Source: Styela clava (taxonomy: Eukaryota; Chordata; Ascidiacea; Stolidobranchia; Styelidae). Taken from it: a stretch of 64,000 nucleotides of DNA. Below are positions 22,838-44,761 of the stretch, piece after piece; the stretch's first letter is position 1; each line of letters begins with the position of its first letter. The notes under the pieces are model-generated. The model saw only the letters and a program-made list of their open reading frames with translations, was not told the origin of the DNA and made no database searches. The stretch is taken from contig NC_135261.1 in NCBI RefSeq assembly GCF_964204865.1, positions 558,001-622,000 of the forward strand, written 5' to 3'. Both the position numbers and the translations under genes were made by a program.

Positions 22838-24548
22838 TAGGGATGGGTAATGTAGAATAATTTACTATTCTAGAATAGTTAAATCGAATCCAGAATACCG
22901 AATCCTATTCTATTTTCATACTTATTCAAAAAGTGGGAATTTCCACAATGCTGGATTTAGATGTTAAAAAGTTTTGAATGTATAACTATAAATGTATTAT
23001 TTATTTGGAAATGTCCTGAGCATTGGATTTCATTTGATACTAAACAGGCATTTCCCAGGACAATAAAACTGATTATAGGATTATTATTTTTTTTTGCCTT
23101 CAATTTGTTCCAAATGTATGTAATCCCTAAATACTGAAATGCTAAATTAAGACACGCTTTACACACTATAATAGTAAGCGGTTAAATACAAAAATAGATA
23201 TGAAACGGCGTTAAATCATTTTTAATGTTAAGTCTGCCGAGTGTACTAACTAAAGCATACCCGCTGAGAATTATTTAGATGCAGGACCAGCGTGTGGCCA
23301 CTGCAACATATGCGGCCATTGTAAAATATTAAATTTAACCACTATCAACTTTTCATTCTGTGCGAGCAAGACTCGTAAAACCAAGTTACCGTAAACGCGA
23401 TTTCGTACTTAGTTATTAGGGAATAACATCTAAAGACTAATTCCTTTTCTATGATTATCATTACATACTTTATCTACCCAGACATGGCCTTGCATAAACT
23501 CAATACGTCACTATCTTCGCCAGATGCGGCAACTTTTTTTAAATTTATCGGCGACTAAAATACTACAGACACTCGATCAAACATGCGTCTATCATGAACG
23601 ATAGGGAAGGACCGAAAAATATGTAATCATTTGAGAGTGAAATTCAAATGTGACAGATTTTCACGTATTGCAATAACATTGTATTTCGGAAAACGGTGTA
23701 CTTAGTTATTAGGTAATAACATCTAAAGACTAATTCATTTTCTATGATTATCGTTACATATCATTATCTACACAGACTTGGCCCCAATTAAACTCAATAC
23801 CTCACTATCTTCGCCAGATGTGGCAACTTTTTTTTAAATTTACCAGCGACAAAATTACTGCAGACACTCGATCAAACGTGCGTCTATCTTGAACGATAGA
23901 AACGGACCGAAACAAATGTAATGTTTTGAGAGTGGAGTTTGAATGTAACAGATTTTCGCGTATTGCAATATAACTTTGTACTTCGGAAATGGTGTAATAA
24001 ATTATTCGTAAATAATATTTGATCTAAATCAATCGCAAGCAATGTTATAACATTTAACGCCTGGCTTTTGGTTTACATGCATCTTTTTTTGGTAAAACTC
24101 GCAGGTCTCGAGATATCTTAATGTAAAATGAAGCAAGGCCCGTCTGTAAACAATTGAAGATTGTTGCAATCAGATTATCGGAATATCGATAGTAAGTCGG
24201 CACGAATAATCATTATTATTATACGTTAGCTATATAGCAAACCAGTAGAACGCAAAAACGGTGCAATAACGAGTCTTCGCCGTGAGGTGTACTTCGCCGA
24301 CTTCTTGTTCTGAATATGCAGATTGAGATTACAGTGTTTGATGTTTACCGATTTTACGAGCAGACGCAAGTTAAGTTAAACGAGAGAGATTTCTACGCGA
24401 GAAAAAACGCTCGTCTTTAATTGATAAATTAGAAACTCGAAATACAAAAATTGACGCTTGGCGCCGGAGAGGCGGAAACCGAATCCTGTTATCGGATCCC
24501 GTCGGATTCGAATCCTCCGGATTCGGCATTCTATATTGCCCATCCCTA
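22838..24548. mobile_element. hAT-like element, 1.7 kb, non-coding
   Basis: The ends are TAGGGATGGGTAAT and the complement of ATTGCCCATCCCTA. The flanks TATGGAAC and TATGGAAG form an 8-bp duplication with one mismatch. No transposase frame was recognised. The interior holds a 293-bp direct duplication (23405-23995). Confidence 0.8.
23405..23995 (+). repeat. Direct duplication, period about 293 bp
   Basis: Copy 1 starts at 23405 and copy 2 at 23698, both with GTACTTAGTTATTAGG. Both contain CTATCTTCGCCAGATG and GACACTCGATCAAAC. The copies differ by scattered substitutions. It sits inside the hAT-like element. Confidence 0.85.
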
Positions 24549-24556
24549 TATGGAAG

Positions 24557-26354
24557 GTTGACGAAAATGCCAAGATTTCAAGACTGACTTCTTGTCGCCA
24601 GTCGGGAGACAAAAAAATTCGGAATCACACAGCCACCCCCCATACAACAGTATCCACACTTGTCTAGATATACATGTATTCGACCTTCCTAAAGGTCGTA
24701 ACTACGAACTAAAAATGTATAAGATGTGCAAAGTAGGCTTTCGATAATTACTGAATATAGCATAATGAAGTTGGCAGCTCAGAAAAGTGTGACCCTTTTT
24801 TCAAGTATTTCCTGCCTTTAACTCCAAATATGCTTCTAATATGATGGCTATTGAATGGCTACAGAAAATTTCTCAAAGGAATATCCCACACTGACAAAAC
24901 TCAAAGATAACCTCCATATAAGAGGCATCTAGAAAAAATTTACTTTGGTTGGATTTTTAACCAAAAAATTTCCTTCAATATTCCTACAATACAATATTTA
25001 GTCTTAACCTCCATTTAATAAGGGACTTCTTGAATAGATTTTCTGTGTGGAATTTTCTGGGTATCACAAGCAAAGCTATGCCTCTTTCCAGTAATTATCA
25101 AGGCCAGCAAAGTATACAAGCATTGCTACACAATGAAACAGAGTAATTGAAAAAGCAGGGTTCGGCTTATTCTAAGGGAAAGGAAAGCCATTAAGATAGG
25201 ATTAGTCAATAGGATGGCTTAATGAATGTTAAAAAGTAATAGGTATTTCGGCTGAGTATGATTTTGAGCATGGCCTCTCCTCTGTAGATCAGGGACATAA
25301 CCAGAGGGAAGGGGTGATATTCTGGGAAACCCCCTTTTGAGAATAAAAAAAAATCATGCATAGCAATGTTTTGTAGCTTGAAACTCATGAGGACCGACAG
25401 AGCCCTCAGGCTACTCTGAACTCGGACATGATTACATAAAAATGTACCGCATATGACGATTAATTGGAATAATTTGAAGGTTTTGTTAGGTTGAAAAAAT
25501 GATAAAAAAACACTACTCGATTGAAGAATAAAGCAAAATAAGAAAGCAGGGTAATCCCCAAAAAACAGAACCCATAAATTTTCAAATTTTTCTGTGAAAA
25601 TATTAGAGATTTATTTAGACACTTGAACTTCTGTTTGTGTGTGATGGTGCCCATAAGTTTCAGCACTCTAGGAAACTTTGCACAAAAGTTATGTTTTCTC
25701 TAGAATATATTCCAAAATGATCTGGGTTCTGTTGTTGGAGTCGCACTGTACATGATATGTTAATTATTGATAATTTGCACATAAACTCAAAATTCAACAT
25801 TGAAACACTACAAGATTTTCTATTGAAGAAACAGCAAAATAAAAACATACAGCAGACACAAAAAGCACATTATAGGGATTAATTGGTATACAAAGCACTA
25901 AGTGACACTAAGTCAAATTATTGAGATGAAAATACTTCAAATATCCTTAAAATAGAGATTTGTATATTGAATAAATTTTTTTGAATGTGTCTTATTTTCT
26001 TTTGCATTGTGTAAATGGTTCATAGGCTTCAATTTTGATTTTCAAACATATTTTTGATTTTCAAACTCTCTTGACTTTCTGTTTTAAATATGAATATCGC
26101 TTCTAATTCTGATTGGATACCATATTAAAAGACAATTATTTCTCAGCTATATTTTCAAATAATTTTTTTTTTCGAAATTATAACATTTGCCATTTTTCCT
26201 GAAACCTTTGGGTTCACAAGATTATTTAAAATAAGGTAGTTTGAAGATTAATTCAGTTCAAAAAATAATAATTCTCTATTGAAGAAAAAATGAAAACTAA
26301 AAAACGTACATGACTGATGTTTGTCATTGACAACATTTATAAGTTTAACTAGAT
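24557..26354. other. No gene seen
   Basis: AT-rich, with many short open frames and no domain. There are several near-repeats of TCTATTGAAGAA (for example near 25815 and 26277). No transposon ends were fixed. Confidence 0.35.
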
Positions 26355-26863
26355 CAGTGGATCCCAAACTAGGGTCCGCGGACCTTTTGGGGTTCGTGAA
26401 GCACCTTCGGAGCGCCCGCGAAACAAATCTGTAATATGGCTAATAGATTGACAATACAAAAATTAAGTGCTTAAATTTGCAAATACACATTTGTCGCCTT
26501 TTGCTGCTTCGCAATCACCACTGGAGACACTGATTCTTCACTTTCTGTTTCGAACACGCTGCCCCACTGTGATGTCACAGAGCTATGGGGCGTGGTATCC
26601 CAATGCGGGTTCAATTCATGCCACCAAAGGTTTATTAACTGCAGAGCTGTGACCGACGCTGCCCTTTTGCATGTTTACCAAATATCGAAACAGATTGGAT
26701 GCCATGAGAGTTGCGCTTTATATTCTTCTCACTATACAACACATTGTTTTTTTGTTGTGATCTTTTAAAGTACTGTTTTGGTGTACAAGGCCTGGCGGGA
26801 ATCATTAATAAAATTGCAAGAGATCCGTCGAGGATTTTTTTTAAAAAAGTTTGGGAACAACTG
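26355..26863. mobile_element. hAT-like non-autonomous element, 509 bp
   Basis: It starts CAGTGGATCCCAAACTAGG and ends AGTTTGGGAACAACTG. The flanks AACTAGAT and ACCTAGAA are a worn 8-bp duplication. The GGTCCGCGG start resembles the relic at 4884-5808. Confidence 0.7.
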
Positions 26864-26898
26864 ACCTAGAAGGAACATTGAATTTGAAGAATTAGTCG

Positions 26899-27008
26899 AG
26901 TGGACATACCCCCTGCCCATAGGTTTCAGTCTCTTTACACAACTTGATGTAAAGTAGGCGAACAAAATTAGTCATCTCGCTATTGGTACACATACTTCTG
27001 CAGTGCCC
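26899..27008. repeat. Half of a GGTACTCCC-type MITE
   Basis: It matches the second half of 6672-6878 (CCCATAGGTTTCAGT ... TTGGTACACATACTTCTG). The first half is missing. Confidence 0.65.
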
Positions 27009-27596
27009 TTTAGTAAGTACTGAAAACTGTGGCAACAGTGTATAGTGAAGTGAAAGGGGGTTTGTACACAACATGAATCCCAGTATCAAATGGTCGACAT
27101 GGATAAAATTATTCTATAGTTCAAATTAATAAAATGCTACATGAAGAAGTTCTATTGAAGAAAAAATAAAGCAGTAAAAAATGAAGAAACACGTATGGAT
27201 GGATACAGTACTGCAAAACAAATAAAACACAACATGGCTTAGTGTAGATTTCCCAACATGGGGGATGTTTTTAACTTTGTGAATTTGTGTGTAGTTTTGT
27301 ATAACACTAGCTGATGATACATTAATTGAAGATTGTCCAACAAACAGAAACAGAAAATTATGTGAATTAGGGAGGAAATTAAACAGTTTCCCAATAGGTA
27401 AATGTGATGAAAAAGGTTGGGAGCCTGCGGCTTAGTAAAAATTCCTTAAATTAAATTATGGTATATTCTAAATAGCACATCCTGGACCTAAATTGAGACA
27501 TCTAACTTGTGTAAATTGCATAATTACATAACACAGTACATTGTGTATTGAAAGCAGCTTAACTAGAAGTGCCATTATACTGGGTCTATCAATATA

Positions 27597-27602
27597 TTTA
27601 AT
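27597..27602 (-). terminator. Candidate polyadenylation signal of GMDS
   Basis: ATTAAA on the minus strand lies about 90 nt past the GMDS stop codon. It is the best nearby match to the polyadenylation hexamer. Confidence 0.45.
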
Positions 27603-27689
27603 TTTAAAATTGGAATGAAAAATATTTCTAGCTTTTCGCTATTTTTTTTCATTTTTTATCATTTTATACTCTGCAAGCGGCTACTACCG

Positions 27690-37004
<9,315 letters not shown>

Positions 37005-37235
37005 ATTTCCTGCTTTTGCTTGATACAGATAGTTCAATACAGTGGATTTATATGAATAAATTTAGTTCTGCTGAGTAAAAGATATCACACTACAGATGAG
37101 AAAAATCAGTACTATCTGTCTATCTTTCATTTCCTATTCTGCCTTTTTTTACTCTGTTTTTACAGATTTTACAGAAAAAAAGTCAGATGCATGACTAATA
37201 TTACAGAAATTTAGTTTAACATCAATAGGAATTTT
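37005..37235 (-). other. Upstream region of GMDS
   Basis: This should hold the promoter and 5' UTR of GMDS. No TATA box or initiator could be assigned with confidence. A SINE tail begins 232 bp upstream of the ATG. Confidence 0.3.
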
Positions 37236-37343
37236 GATAGGATTTATATATTTAGCCACGGGGGAGACGAAAGTCGATAAGACGGCTTAACCATATTGTG
37301 AGCCAAAGCCTTTGGTCCGGTTAGCAGCCTATGTCAGTATGAT
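37236..37343 (-). repeat. SINE 3' fragment, antisense
   Basis: GATAGGATTTATATATTTAG, then GATAAGACGGCTTAACCATA, then GTCCGGTTAGCAG match the reverse of the SINE tail. Confidence 0.65.
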
Positions 37344-39566
37344 ACACTTTACAAATCGAGAGACAGTGTCTCGTTTCAAAGAATCCCATTTTGACGATGA
37401 ACAAACACCCCTCCTTTGGGAAATTGTTGTCTCTCAATATCAGTTAAAATACAGTAAAATGAAGTTGCGTAAAAAACTACAAAGTAGCGCAATCTAAAAA
37501 TGTCATCATTGAATTCCTCAGGAAAAAATAATCTGGTTCACTAAAGGAAATAATTTTCTATCGTGTCATTTGAGAGTTATCAAAAAACGGCAAAATTGGT
37601 CATGTGACGGCTGCGCTTAATTTAGATTATTATCGAGACAAGCATGTTGCGATATGACGCATCTGCCGTTGTGCCAGACGCCCCTCATTTGTGAGACACT
37701 TGGAGTGTTTGTTTTATTGAATTAAATGGAGGGAAACTCTTGGAATTTGGATAGTGTGCCGTACTTAGAATTGAAGATATCATTTCGCGAAACATCAAAT
37801 CCTTAATTGAAAACTATATATTGCACTAAAATTCAAATAGAAAGATCAAAAAAGGCCAAAGCGTCTTAGTCGAGGTTACCTAAAAATCAGTTTAGTTTGT
37901 TTATTTCTGAATCTAGTGATGCAATGATGACAAATATATAACCTATAACTGTATAAAGTAAAAGAGTAGCCTGATCGCCCAAGTTATAATTAATTTACAC
38001 TTTCAACTCCAACAATCAGTTCTATCCCCAGATCCCGTTATTGTTCCAACACTAAATTACTCGCTAACTAGATGAAGACATTGAATACCTAATTCAGTAA
38101 TTGGCTTCTCGCCTACAGTCCTAACTGCCCTTGCCATAACGGCTGGTAAGCGTTTCCAGGTTGCCTTGACAGCCATCGTATTTGCCCTTAGGCTAAATTG
38201 TTAAAATAAGTATAAGTATAAGTATAAGTTTATTTCGACTCCATAATCAGCATAACAATACATTTGACAGATAAAAACAAATAAATAAAATCTGATTATG
38301 AAATCAGGGGAGCAAACAAAACCTTAGATAAGGTTTATAACGTACAAAATATAAGATGAAAGGTTTTGCCAAGAGGAAGTGGTACGTGTTTACTCACCTA
38401 AAATTATCAAGTTATTTCACACACGCTCACATGCACCCACCAGCCACACACACACACAACCACTGAGAAGTTATTTAAGTAAGAATGAAACGCGATAAAT
38501 TTAGGGTATACTATACAGTAAACAAAAAAAATAAATAAACAAATACTAGAAAAGAAAATTATCTGCCACACCATATTGACAAACAGACAAATGCTGAAAT
38601 GCGGGTGAAACATCTGTCACAAGCTTAAAGCGCTTTCAAACTGAAAAGCTTGTCCCCATACTATCATAGTTCATAGGATTGTCATACCGGTATTCATTTT
38701 GAGATAAAACATTGTAAGCACATCGCAAACCATCCGTCTCGCGGTAATAAAACTTTTTCAGACTCGTGTCTATGTTTGCCATGAAACTAATGAAAAAGTA
38801 TTTAAATTATATGGTAACCATATAATCCTGTTTATATCATTAAATATTAAAACTCAGCTGTGAAAATCGTCAACCACATACGAAATCCGTCTGCCACGTT
38901 GAAATCTGAGATTGAATATTTTATTGTTATTTCCAACTCGAGCGTTGCGAATCACGTGCGACATGCTTGACTGAAAATCACACGAGAGCACGGGCTGGAT
39001 TATAAGTTCGTTTTTACTTTTAAAACAGTAAAACAGACGGTAAATTAATTGATAAAAATATACTAATAAATACTAAGTAAATTTTCATAATCTGTGGAAA
39101 GATGGCGTGTGGGTGGACTCGATGTAGTTTCAGAACGACACTGAATGCGCAATTTAATGTGTTGCTTATAACGCTGCGACGATTTCAACATTTTTTCGTG
39201 AGGTGTTTTAGAAACAGTAGATTAGAAATAAAACGGTCAGTTAGAACAGAGACAATACGTAACAATAAGACGTCAAGCTGCCTTTGTTTATTTATTATAA
39301 TTTAACGTGAATCGGTTGGCCACTATCTGGCATCTAGTGGTAGTTTCTACTTACCGTCGTCTGCACAACTTTTTTTGCAGCGGAACGCTGGTAGAGTGTC
39401 GTTTTCAGTAAGAAAACCTTGAAGAATCTTCGTAATAATGGAGAACAAGTATGCGGGGAGTGGTAGAGAAAGACGTTAATGGTAGGATATACCTAAAGAT
39501 CATTACACGAAAAGCATCTGTTCAAAATATCATTAAGGAAAGCCTAAAATCGTGAGGCACTATACC
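37344..39566. other. No gene seen
   Basis: AT-rich. At 38207-38345 there is a short ATAAGT tandem followed by ACAAAACCTTAGATAAGG, which resembles sequence inside the hAT relic at about 55185-55330. A CA microsatellite lies near 38447. The small frame at 39102-39305 has no recognisable domain. Confidence 0.4.
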
Positions 39567-39747
39567 CAGAGGTGGGATTCAGCCGGTTCGCACCGATTCT
39601 ATAGAACCGTCTCACGGAATTTTTTGAGAACAGCGAACCGGTTAGCATTACCGGTTATCGTCAATGACTTTTTGTAACAGAACCGGCTGAAAAAATATGA
39701 CTTTTGTGATGGAACTGGCAGAAAAAAAAATTTGAATCTCACCACTG
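39567..39747. mobile_element. 181-bp hAT MITE, sister of 14522-14701
   Basis: It starts CAGAGGTGGGATTCAGCCGG and ends AATTTGAATCTCACCACTG. The flanks ACTATACC and ACTGTACC are an 8-bp duplication with one mismatch. It ends 30 bp before the gypsy LTR. Confidence 0.85.
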
Positions 39748-39777
39748 ACTGTACCGGTACCAACGGACCTATGCCAG

Positions 39778-40486
39778 TGAGACGACCACGTCTATAACTC
39801 TGTTTTATTCTGTATGCCCATATTTATTCTTACCACTTGAGTCATTAGTGAGCAGCTGAGTATCTTTCCTTTTTAGCTGGTTTGTCAGAGTGCCGGCAGT
39901 GTGGAATTTCCTCTGTGTTTTAGGTTATCATTATAGTGTTTTAGTGCCGTTAATCTGTATAATTTATGTTGTAAAATGATATTAGTAGTACAGGTTTAGT
40001 GTTTCTCTAGTTTGGCATAGCTCTGTTCACTAGTTACCTTGTATTTAACGTTTCCGTAACTAGTCTATTTTCGTAGTTACTTTCCAGTGTGATATCCGTA
40101 TTTTTATGTGTATTGCCAGGTATATAGGTGTTTGTCGGTAAGATAGGATTTGTGTTGTATCTTTAGTGTCATACTAGTTATTCTTATGTATTTCTAGGTA
40201 TGTTTTTTCTGGTTTTTGTATATTCCATTACATGTCAATAGTTCATGAGTGTGACGTCATAGACCAATTCCTATTTGTGTTCTGTATGGTATTTTGTACT
40301 GTATTTTTATTTGTTTATTGTATTTCTAATTGGAGTATTTGGTTGTATTGAGTTCTTACAGGTGTATAATTAATTTAGTTAGTTAACTTAGTTACTCTGC
40401 TGTACCGCAAGAAGATTATTTTGTGATAGACATCTATTGCAACTTCATTGTCCAAGAAGCTGGCAGAAAGAACCTGAGTGGTGATA
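39778..40486 (+). repeat. Gypsy 5' LTR
   Basis: It matches the 3' LTR from TGAGACGACCACG to about GAGTGGTGATA. It differs by a few substitutions, a 7-bp indel near 40403, and the insertions in the 3' copy. The LTR 3' border is judged only from where similarity stops. Confidence 0.8.
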
Positions 40487-41994
40487 GTGGAGTGGAAAAT
40501 GAACTTTTGCATCTGCAAATACAGGTATTGAAGGCGAAACTGAGGGAATCAGAAGAAAAGCAAGAGGAGACTGACAGCCGTTTGCAACTGATAGACAGTC
40601 GTGTGCAACAGATTGGAAGTCAACTAGAATCAGTTGAACTCCAGAATGCGAAAATTGGCTCATCTTTTGAGCATGTTTACAACATGCTGCAAGATATTTC
40701 TGGCGTGGTTAAAACAGGAAAAGTTGATGATTCTGAGGAAACTCAGCCCATGTCACATGTCTCAGATGTCAGCTTGATCACTTCAACACCCGCAACGGTT
40801 GTTCCAAAAGTAGCTCCTGTTCCCAAGCATGATGAAATTTCTGATTTTGGATCAGAAGATGGACAACCAGAAGGGAGGCGGAACGCGTTCTCGCAGACAT
40901 TAGAAGTGAAATTTTTGGAGAATGGTCATGTGAGTAACCTTGCACCTACAATTCTTTTTTTGAATGATAATGGTAATGGGGGCACAAATGTCAGAAGGCA
41001 ACTTAGTACTAGGCCGAAAATGGTTACAGTGGCTACACAATCAGCTCCTCCAGTGAGCGTTAGCAGTGTCCTAAATGCTAATGTTAGCCGTAGTGTACTC
41101 AATAACACAGCTAATGCTACGATGATGGCAAGAAATGCCAAAAAGCCAATGTATTTTGATGGATCCACTGCCATGACGTGGCCAAGTTATTTATGCCATT
41201 TTGAATTGGTTACCAGTTATAATCAGTGGGATGACGACACTGCAGGATTAGAATTGGCTACTTGCATTACAGGTCAAGCTCTAAATGTGTTGAAAGATTT
41301 ACCAGATATGAAACGTACTAGCTATCGAGATATTGTGGCTCATTTTAATCATTATTTCAAACCTGCCGTAAATGCGAGCTCATATCGTACTACATTTCAT
41401 TGTCGTAGGATTAAGCCAAATGAAGCGCCACGGGATTATGGTAACAAATTGAAAGAGCTTGTTATTCTTGCTTACCCAAATCTTGATACTGCTGGTCAAG
41501 ATGATATTTTGAAATCGCAGTTTCTCGCCGGTTTAACCGATGAAAGCATGATCAAACATGTTACCATGCAACAGCCTGATACTTTTGAAAGTACACTGTC
41601 TCTTGCAACGCTGTATTACTCTGTGGATACTATTCATTATGAGAGAAAAGACATGCCTAAACCTCGCATTGCCGCAGTGAAACAGAGTAACACTGGTAAT
41701 GCAGCTAATCAGCAAACCGACCTTTTTCAGCTTCTCGAGAGCAGTTTTGAGCGACTTGTAGCAAAACTGGATGAGATCATAGGATATGTTAAGCCACGCG
41801 CTAACAACAATCGCAATTTTGATGGTGTACCACGCAACCCGTGTTCTCGATGTGAAAAAAACATGGTCATTGGGGCAGAGATTGCAAGGCATGTTTTAAT
41901 TGCAAGCAGACTGGTCATCTTAAACGGGATTGTCCACATCTTCAGAATCCCGCTGATCCTGCAACAGCTGCTTCCTCTTCGACCGCAAATTTAA
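40423..41994 (+). pseudogene. Gypsy gag, frameshifted before the second zinc knuckle
   Basis: A 523-codon open frame has an N-terminal coiled-coil stretch (ELLHLQIQVLKAKLRESEEK), then a retrotransposon gag domain around MYFDGSTAMTWPSYLCHFEL. Its start overlaps the LTR edge and uses no ATG there, so the true start is unclear. At 41854-41863 a run of seven A's shifts the frame, and the zinc-knuckle cysteines then continue in another frame. The shift is read as damage, though a slippery run could in principle be used for frameshifting. Known role: the nucleocapsid packages element RNA. Confidence 0.8.
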
Positions 41995-42010
41995 ACGACA
42001 CCCAGCGGGC

Positions 42011-42619
42011 TTGAGGTTCTCAGTGTCCGCTGAATTATTACTTGATGACGGACCAACAAACCAGAATATAGACCTGAATATTTGTTCTTTGCAATATGAC
42101 AATAGTTGGCATGCGGAGGTGCTTGTAAACAATCAACCGTTCAGTTTTCTTGTAGATAGTGGTGACTACTCTGATCGACATTTCAAAATTGGCACCGCTC
42201 GAAGAATCTCTTGTTGCAGTGGGAGGACATGATTTATCACTGTTGTTGTTGCCAACCTAGGTATGTGTAATGGTATTTTGGGCATGGACTATCTCCGAGA
42301 ACATGATTGCGTTCTTTACTTATCATCTGGACACATGATAATAGAGGGTCATGAAATCAAACTGTTTACTGAAAAGTCTGTACCATGTTGTCGTGTAACT
42401 GTTCGAGAAGATATTACTATACCGCCATATTCTAAGGTTGTCTTCTCTGCACAACTTAGTCGCCCATGGCCGAAAAGCATTGTGTCTGATGTTGCAGCTC
42501 TTGTTGAACCGCTGAATTCTTCTTTCCTTGCTGATGGCGTTCATCTGATTTCTTCTGTAGTGGACCTGGAAGTTCACTGTTCCGGTTCTAGCTATCAACC
42601 AGAAAGGCAGACAACTTAA
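42011..42619 (+). pseudogene. Gypsy protease region, frameshifted
   Basis: The aspartic-protease motif FLVDSG is at about 42145-42162. The expected continuation is in another frame, so the frame breaks right after it. A second open part (42263-42619) has the downstream ILGMDYLREHD motif typical of gypsy proteases. Together they show a broken retropepsin that once cut Gag-Pol. Confidence 0.75.
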
Positions 42620-42635
42620 GATCAGGGCTGGATCT

Positions 42636-43691
42636 TTGCTTGGTATTGCACATCCTCAACTTGTAGCACAAATTCAAGTTGACGAATCCGAAGGAGTTAT
42701 AGCTTCTGAATTACCAGAGCATCTACATGACATGGTCAATTCCGTTGAAGATCTAACCACGAATCAACGTGAACAGTTGGTCAATTTGATTCGTGAATTT
42801 CATGATGTATTTGTAGGACCAGATGGTGAACTTGGCCGTACTTCAACAGCGAAGCACAGGATCATCACAACAACACCACAGCCGATTCGGCAGGCTCCTC
42901 GTCGAATGGCGTGGGCACGTAGGAAGATAGCCAAAGAAGCGCTTGATAATATGCTGGCTCAGGGTGTCATAGAACCAAGTGATTACCCATATTCTTCTCC
43001 CATTGTCCTAGTTCCTAAAAAAGATGGTTCTACCAGATTTTGCGTAGATTTTAGATTGCTCAATAACGTCACCTACAAAGATGCATATCCCTTGCCGCGT
43101 ATTGAGGATATCATTGAGTCCTTAAACGGTGCACAATGGTTCTCAACCCTTGACCTCGCAAGCGGGTATTGGCAAGTGGAGGTTGACCCTGCAGATCTCG
43201 AAAAGACAGCATTCAGCATCCCTGGCCGTAGACATTTTCACTTGGTAGTGATGCCATTTGGTTTAGCAAATGCTCCCTCAACATTTGAACGGATGATGGA
43301 CAATATCCTTGGTGATCTCCTGTGGAACGGGTGTTTCAATTTTCTTGATGTTTTGGCTCATGGTAGTGATTTCTCAATGGCACTCTCAAATATTCGGGAA
43401 GTTTTTATAAGACTTCGCCGTGCCGGTTTACGCTTGAAGCCCTCGAAATGTAAACTTTTCCGTCGAAGCACCTCTTATCCTGGTTATCTTATTTCATCTG
43501 AAGGTGTCTGTTGCGACCCTGGAAATGTTGCGGCTATCAAAGAATGGAAAACGCCAAATTCTGTCAGCGATATTTGCAGTTTTCTAGGCATAGCGAACTA
43601 CTACCGGAAGTTTGTTCAAGATTATTCAACGATTGCTGGACCTCTTATTCGATTGAGCAGGAAGAATGTCAAAAGGCTTTCGAAACTTTGA
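42636..43691 (+). pseudogene. Gypsy reverse transcriptase, active-site Asp lost
   Basis: This 351-codon frame has clear RT motifs: SSPIVLVPKKDGSTRFCVDF, STLDLASGYWQVEV and MPFGLANAPSTF. The catalytic box reads FLDVLAHG (43341 onward) where gypsy elements have (Y/F)xDD, so one Asp is missing. RNase H continues in a different frame after about 43660. The enzyme is expected to be inactive. Confidence 0.85.
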
Positions 43692-44743
43692 AACACTGCC
43701 TGACGTCAGCCCCAATTCTTAGCTTTCCGAGAACAATCGGCGAATTTGTATTGGATACTGATGCTAGTGGTTTTGGAATTGATGCGGTGTTATCTCAAGT
43801 GCAGGACGACAATGAACGTGTACTTTCTTATGCCAGTAAGACTATGTCCAAATCTCAACGTAGATACTGTGCTACACACCGTGAGCTATTAGCCGTGGTG
43901 TGGGCTGTTGGTCACTTCAGTCATTTTCTTCTCGGGAGACCGTTCAGGGTTCGCACAGATCATGCTGCTCTGAAATGGTTGATCAATTTTCGTGAACCTC
44001 AAGGAATGTTGGCAAGATGGATATTAACACTTGGTGCTTATGACTTTAAGATCGAACACAGACCTGGCGTGAAACATGGCAATGCTGACGGATTGTCACG
44101 CCAAGTTCGCAAATGCAAGCGAGAAGATTGTTCTGATTGTGGTACCAATGGTGATGTGGCTGTGAGTAATGTTATTGTAAGTGCAATATCAAAACAGCCC
44201 GGTCAATCATCGTCAGACTGTTCCGATTGTAATTGGCTAGATACCTACACAGATGAGCAAATTAAATCTTGGCAAAGTGAAGATCCAGATATTTCTGCTG
44301 TTTTGACATGGAAACAACTTACTGCTCAGAAACCTGACCTTCAAGAATACATGCCTGAATCAACAGTCACCAAACGTTTAATGTCGCAATGGGACTTGAT
44401 TTTTGTAGATAATGGATTTCTCTATCGTCGTTGGATTCCTGATTGTAAATCGGAGGAATCGCATATCCAATTGATTGTTCCATCAAATTTAAGGCAGGAT
44501 TTGTTCCATAAGCTCCATTCTTTGCGCACTGCAGGTCATCTTGGTGCTAATCGAACTTTCAAGTGTATAAGACGCAGATTTTATTGGCCCGGTTTCAAAA
44601 GGGACATTCTGAAATGGTGCAAGTTTTGTGCTTCGACCAAGATGCTTTACGGAAGAAGGCAAGGAGATCTCAAACAACTTATATCTGGAACTCCTATGGA
44701 AAGGATTGCCATTGATTTTCTTGGAACATTGTCATTGACTTAA
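43660..44743 (+). pseudogene. Gypsy RNase H and integrase zinc-binding domain
   Basis: The RNase H signature FVLDTDASGFGIDAVLSQ is present, with THRELLAVVWAV and RTDHAALKWL. The integrase head follows with H-H spacing in HSLRTAGHLG and the pair CKFC, shorter than usual, suggesting a small in-frame loss. The frame ends at 44743, where the integrase core continues in another frame. Confidence 0.8.
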
Positions 44744-44761
44744 AATGGCAACAAACACATT

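Noticed and set aside
24376..24667. Overlapping frames on both strands rich in RIRIR
   Set aside because: They come from the right end of the hAT-like element (repeated GGATTCGAAT-type words), not from a gene.
39102..39305. 67-codon frame upstream of gypsy as a small gene
   Set aside because: No domain, no conserved motif and no splice or start context to support it.
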